Part shown: one piece after another, positions 61,501 through 64,000 of the stretch
Position numbering within the stretch: the first letter of the stretch is position 1
How the letters are laid out: each line of letters opens with the position of its first letter
From: Lottia gigantea
Taxonomy: Eukaryota; Mollusca; Gastropoda; Lottiidae
Length of the DNA stretch: 64,000 bases
Direction of reading: 5' to 3'
Assembly: GCF_000327385.1 (NCBI RefSeq)
Contig: NW_008706746.1
Span: forward strand, 2,347,814-2,411,813
Program-made: the position numbers and the translations under genes
The notes under the pieces: generated by a model
What the model was told of the DNA's origin: nothing
The model's database searches: none
Seen by the model: only the letters and a program-made list of their open reading frames with translations

Positions 61501-63131
61501 TTTTCATACGTTATCGGTACTAAGATGTTTCTTCATTACATGAATACACTTTTAGTATTTTTGGAAAGGAAGACAATGTATAAATTTAACATGCAATATC
61601 AATTTCTTTTTTCAACAAATTCTGCTCATTCATTTTTTACTATCTGCAATCGATGCAGTTGTTCATGCAAAAACTGGTAACATTCATGCTATATAGCCAT
61701 ATATATGTTTTTCAGAATTCATATGGGTATATATAAATCATAAATCATATGAAACATTGGCCTAAGCTTATTAATGATACTATTGGCCCTAACTTGAAAA
61801 ATATGTTGAAATTTTGTTACATTTGTTATATCAATTTAGCCTGTATTAGAATGGTGTTGTTAATTTCATGAAATTATTTTTAACTTGCTTGTTTTTAATT
61901 AATGAATATGCTGGAAAAAAAAAAATGTTTTGTAATTTTCATATACAGAAGTAGGCCTAGATTATAGTTAGGACAAGCCTACAACCACTCTTTAGTCAAT
62001 TGTCTCTTTTTTATTAATTTTATAATCCCTTCTTTCAAATTTCGCCTATCATTTATCATAAAGATTTCTTATAATTACATATTTGATAAAAGACGGTAAA
62101 GTGATTTTCACATAGCCTATTAAAATTATGGCATGGGACATTCGATTATCTCAGATACTAGGCTAGGCTGCGTTTATCCCTTCCCTTTATGCTTCTTTGA
62201 AGATAACCTTGGATATGAGCAAATTACGCTGGATTTTTTTCAAATATAAAGTTGCAATTGCATATTAATGTTTATTTCAACACAAAAGAGCAATTTCATA
62301 TCCATAATTCGTGTAAAATCGCCAAACTTTCTGCTCAAAACAAGATTGAAACAAGCGACTTATTGACTGTTTTATTTACGATCTGTGACGTTGTGACCTA
62401 ATTATGCGCAACCATGACGACGGCCCATGTTGCGACGCCTCTCATTGGTTGAACTAAAAATATCTCTACGCCTTTACCAAAAAAACCTTATCACTACGAG
62501 AAAATGGTGGCTATTCACCGCAATCAAAGAGTTTGATACTTTGATGCTGGGAACTTTCTAAAGCTATGAAAAATTTGTGGGAACTTTTAACTGCGAGTTA
62601 ACCAAGTAAAGTTTTACATTTCTATGTGAAGCACATGTTGCGCGGATTATGTCGTAGCAGATTTGAACTTTACGTGATCAGTGAATGAGTCCTAATATAG
62701 GTGGAGAAAGAAGGACAATACACTATTTTAATTCTATTTGATACAGTTCACAAAATGAAACTTTTCTGAAAATGAAACTTTTCTGAATTAAAAAATAAAC
62801 CATTTCCTGTGTCTTCACTTATTATACACACTCCTTCTTACCCACTGAGTAAATCTGGAAAAATCTGTCACTGCATGTATGATTTGAATTTTTTTTAGGG
62901 AAGTGGCAAAACATTAGCATTTAGTATACCAATACTACACCATGTCTTACAACACCAAGAAACCATAAACTCTTCTAAGAATAACAACATTGATGATAAT
63001 GGTGATAATTCTCAAGGACAAGATAATGATGAGAATACTAGTAATGATAATAGTGATAATTATGATAAAAGTGATAATGAAGTAGAAAGTGTTGATTTAA
63101 ATGAACTGATGATGGAAATGAGTGATGTCCC

Positions 63132-63162
<31 letters not shown>

Positions 63163-64000
63163 AATGATAGTGGTGTAGAAGATGATGAGGTATATGACAG
63201 TCCTCCAGAAGAAGTAGATGAAGAATGTCAGGTATTTTCAGGCTAAAATTTATGATTGGCCATTCAACCAAATATGTTGATGCTTCTGTTTAGTCGAGCA
63301 AATATATTTATGATACTTGTATCCGAATAATATATTTGAATAAAGTTCATACCATATCCTCAATTCATCATTTAATTACTATTGTTATGCCTGTTATATT
63401 TTTAGGAAAATGAGTTTGGTTGTGTTCGAGTTATGCATAATATAGTTTTAGATCCAAAGAGTACTACAGTGAAAACAGATAAGCCTCTAATAGCATTGAT
63501 ATTAGAGCCTACCAGAGAACTAGCTATTCAAGTTAAAAATCATATACAAAAAGCAGCTAAATATATTAATGTTCAGGTAAAATTCTCCATTGTTAATATT
63601 TGTACCGTATTCTTAATCTTAATCTATTTGGTAGAATTTCCAACGTTCAGGAGGGTTTAAGTTTAATTTTAACTTTCTAACAATAGTTATTGTGGATTCA
63701 AGATTCTACGTAGTTCACAATTTTGGTAGTTTATGGTGATAAAATCTGCTAATTAATTTGGATGATCAGTGGTAACTATTCTGAATTGAAAGCAATTCAT
63801 TTATGGACAAGAAAAAAATCTACAGAATCAAGAATTAAGAATATTTTTAAACATTTAAAATGCAAAACTTTTGAGGTTTACACTGTGATTTATGCTATAC
63901 ATTTTCATAATTTAAACCTGGACTCAAATAAATGATGAATGAATCTTGTATCTGTTTAGTTAATTTAAAGTACTTAATCACTATACTATAAATTATAGAT
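58508..64000 (+). CDS. DDX24: DDX24 DEAD-box RNA helicase, 5' part (continues beyond the window)
   Basis: ATP-dependent RNA helicase of the DDX24/Mak5 group, a nucleolar factor for large-subunit ribosome assembly. Six exons lie in the window: 58508-58657, 59346-59589, 59989-60093, 60467-60615, 62899-63231, 63406-63576, giving 384 aa so far. The N-terminus has GRWKKVEI and ALEELHDYDLI, the DDX24-specific start. Exon 2 is Lys-rich (nucleolar-targeting type). W171-KNLFVP opens the core. Q-motif PTSIQALS is at 192-199 and motif I AAETGSGKT at 213-221, split by the 2.3-kb intron 4 between Thr216 and Gly217. An acidic, Asn/Asp-rich insert (about 235-325) separates motif I from motif Ia (PTREL, 362-366), as in vertebrate DDX24. 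The exon 1 donor (GAG then GTTCTT) is weak but the phase fits. The DEAD box lies past the window edge. Confidence 0.93.
63132..63163 (+). repeat. (GAT)n microsatellite coding an Asp run in DDX24
   Basis: About ten GAT codons in exon 5 giving a poly-Asp run within the acidic insert. The antisense frame gives a spurious poly-His protein. Confidence 0.85.

Noticed and set aside
63038-63271. Poly-His open frame on the minus strand
   Set aside because: Antisense of the Asp-coding GAT run in DDX24 exon 5.

Overview
This is an AT-rich, intron-rich animal nuclear window. The protein set is metazoan, and two interspersed repeats have the architecture of molluscan 'pearl' elements (a core of tandem ~170-bp units ending in a small hairpin). 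A secreted TSP1 + chitin-binding protein also fits. I therefore infer a mollusc, probably a gastropod or bivalve; the species cannot be read from the sequence alone.

Layout. (1) 827-24,824, minus strand: a complete 24-coding-exon AGTPBP1/CCP1 (cytosolic carboxypeptidase 1, tubulin deglutamylase), 1,245 codons. Its introns hold most of the mobile DNA: two pearl-like elements, a hAT-like non-autonomous element, and a 34-bp minisatellite that begins on the 3' splice site of coding exon 15 and has itself been entered by a young Ty3-type LTR element. (2) 26,946-56,706, plus strand: five tandem paralogues of the SLC16 (monocarboxylate transporter, MCT) fold, called A-E here, all with the same core exon pattern and phases. 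B/C and D/E are closest pairs and share patches of perfect DNA identity, which suggests gene conversion. Residues essential in proton-coupled MCTs are replaced, and E lacks 68 codons around TM7/TM8. (3) Between C and D, on the minus strand (42,910-45,135): a small secreted protein with signal peptide, a short Cys-rich part, two thrombospondin type-1 repeats and a C-terminal CBM14 chitin-binding domain. Its promoter-proximal 405 bp occur a second time 1.7 kb further upstream. (4) 58,508 to the window end, plus strand: the 5' part of DDX24, a nucleolar DEAD-box RNA helicase, running off the right edge.

AGTPBP1 and MCT-A are head to head; MCT-C and the TSP1/CBM14 gene are convergent. The genes are not an operon or a visible pathway. 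The tandem transporter array is the only functional cluster, and AGTPBP1 and DDX24 are conserved housekeeping neighbours. No rRNA, tRNA or CRISPR array was seen. All exon coordinates come from reading GT/AG sites, codon phase and family similarity by eye, without transcript data. For every multi-exon model the phases close and the summed length is a multiple of three (DDX24 is partial).
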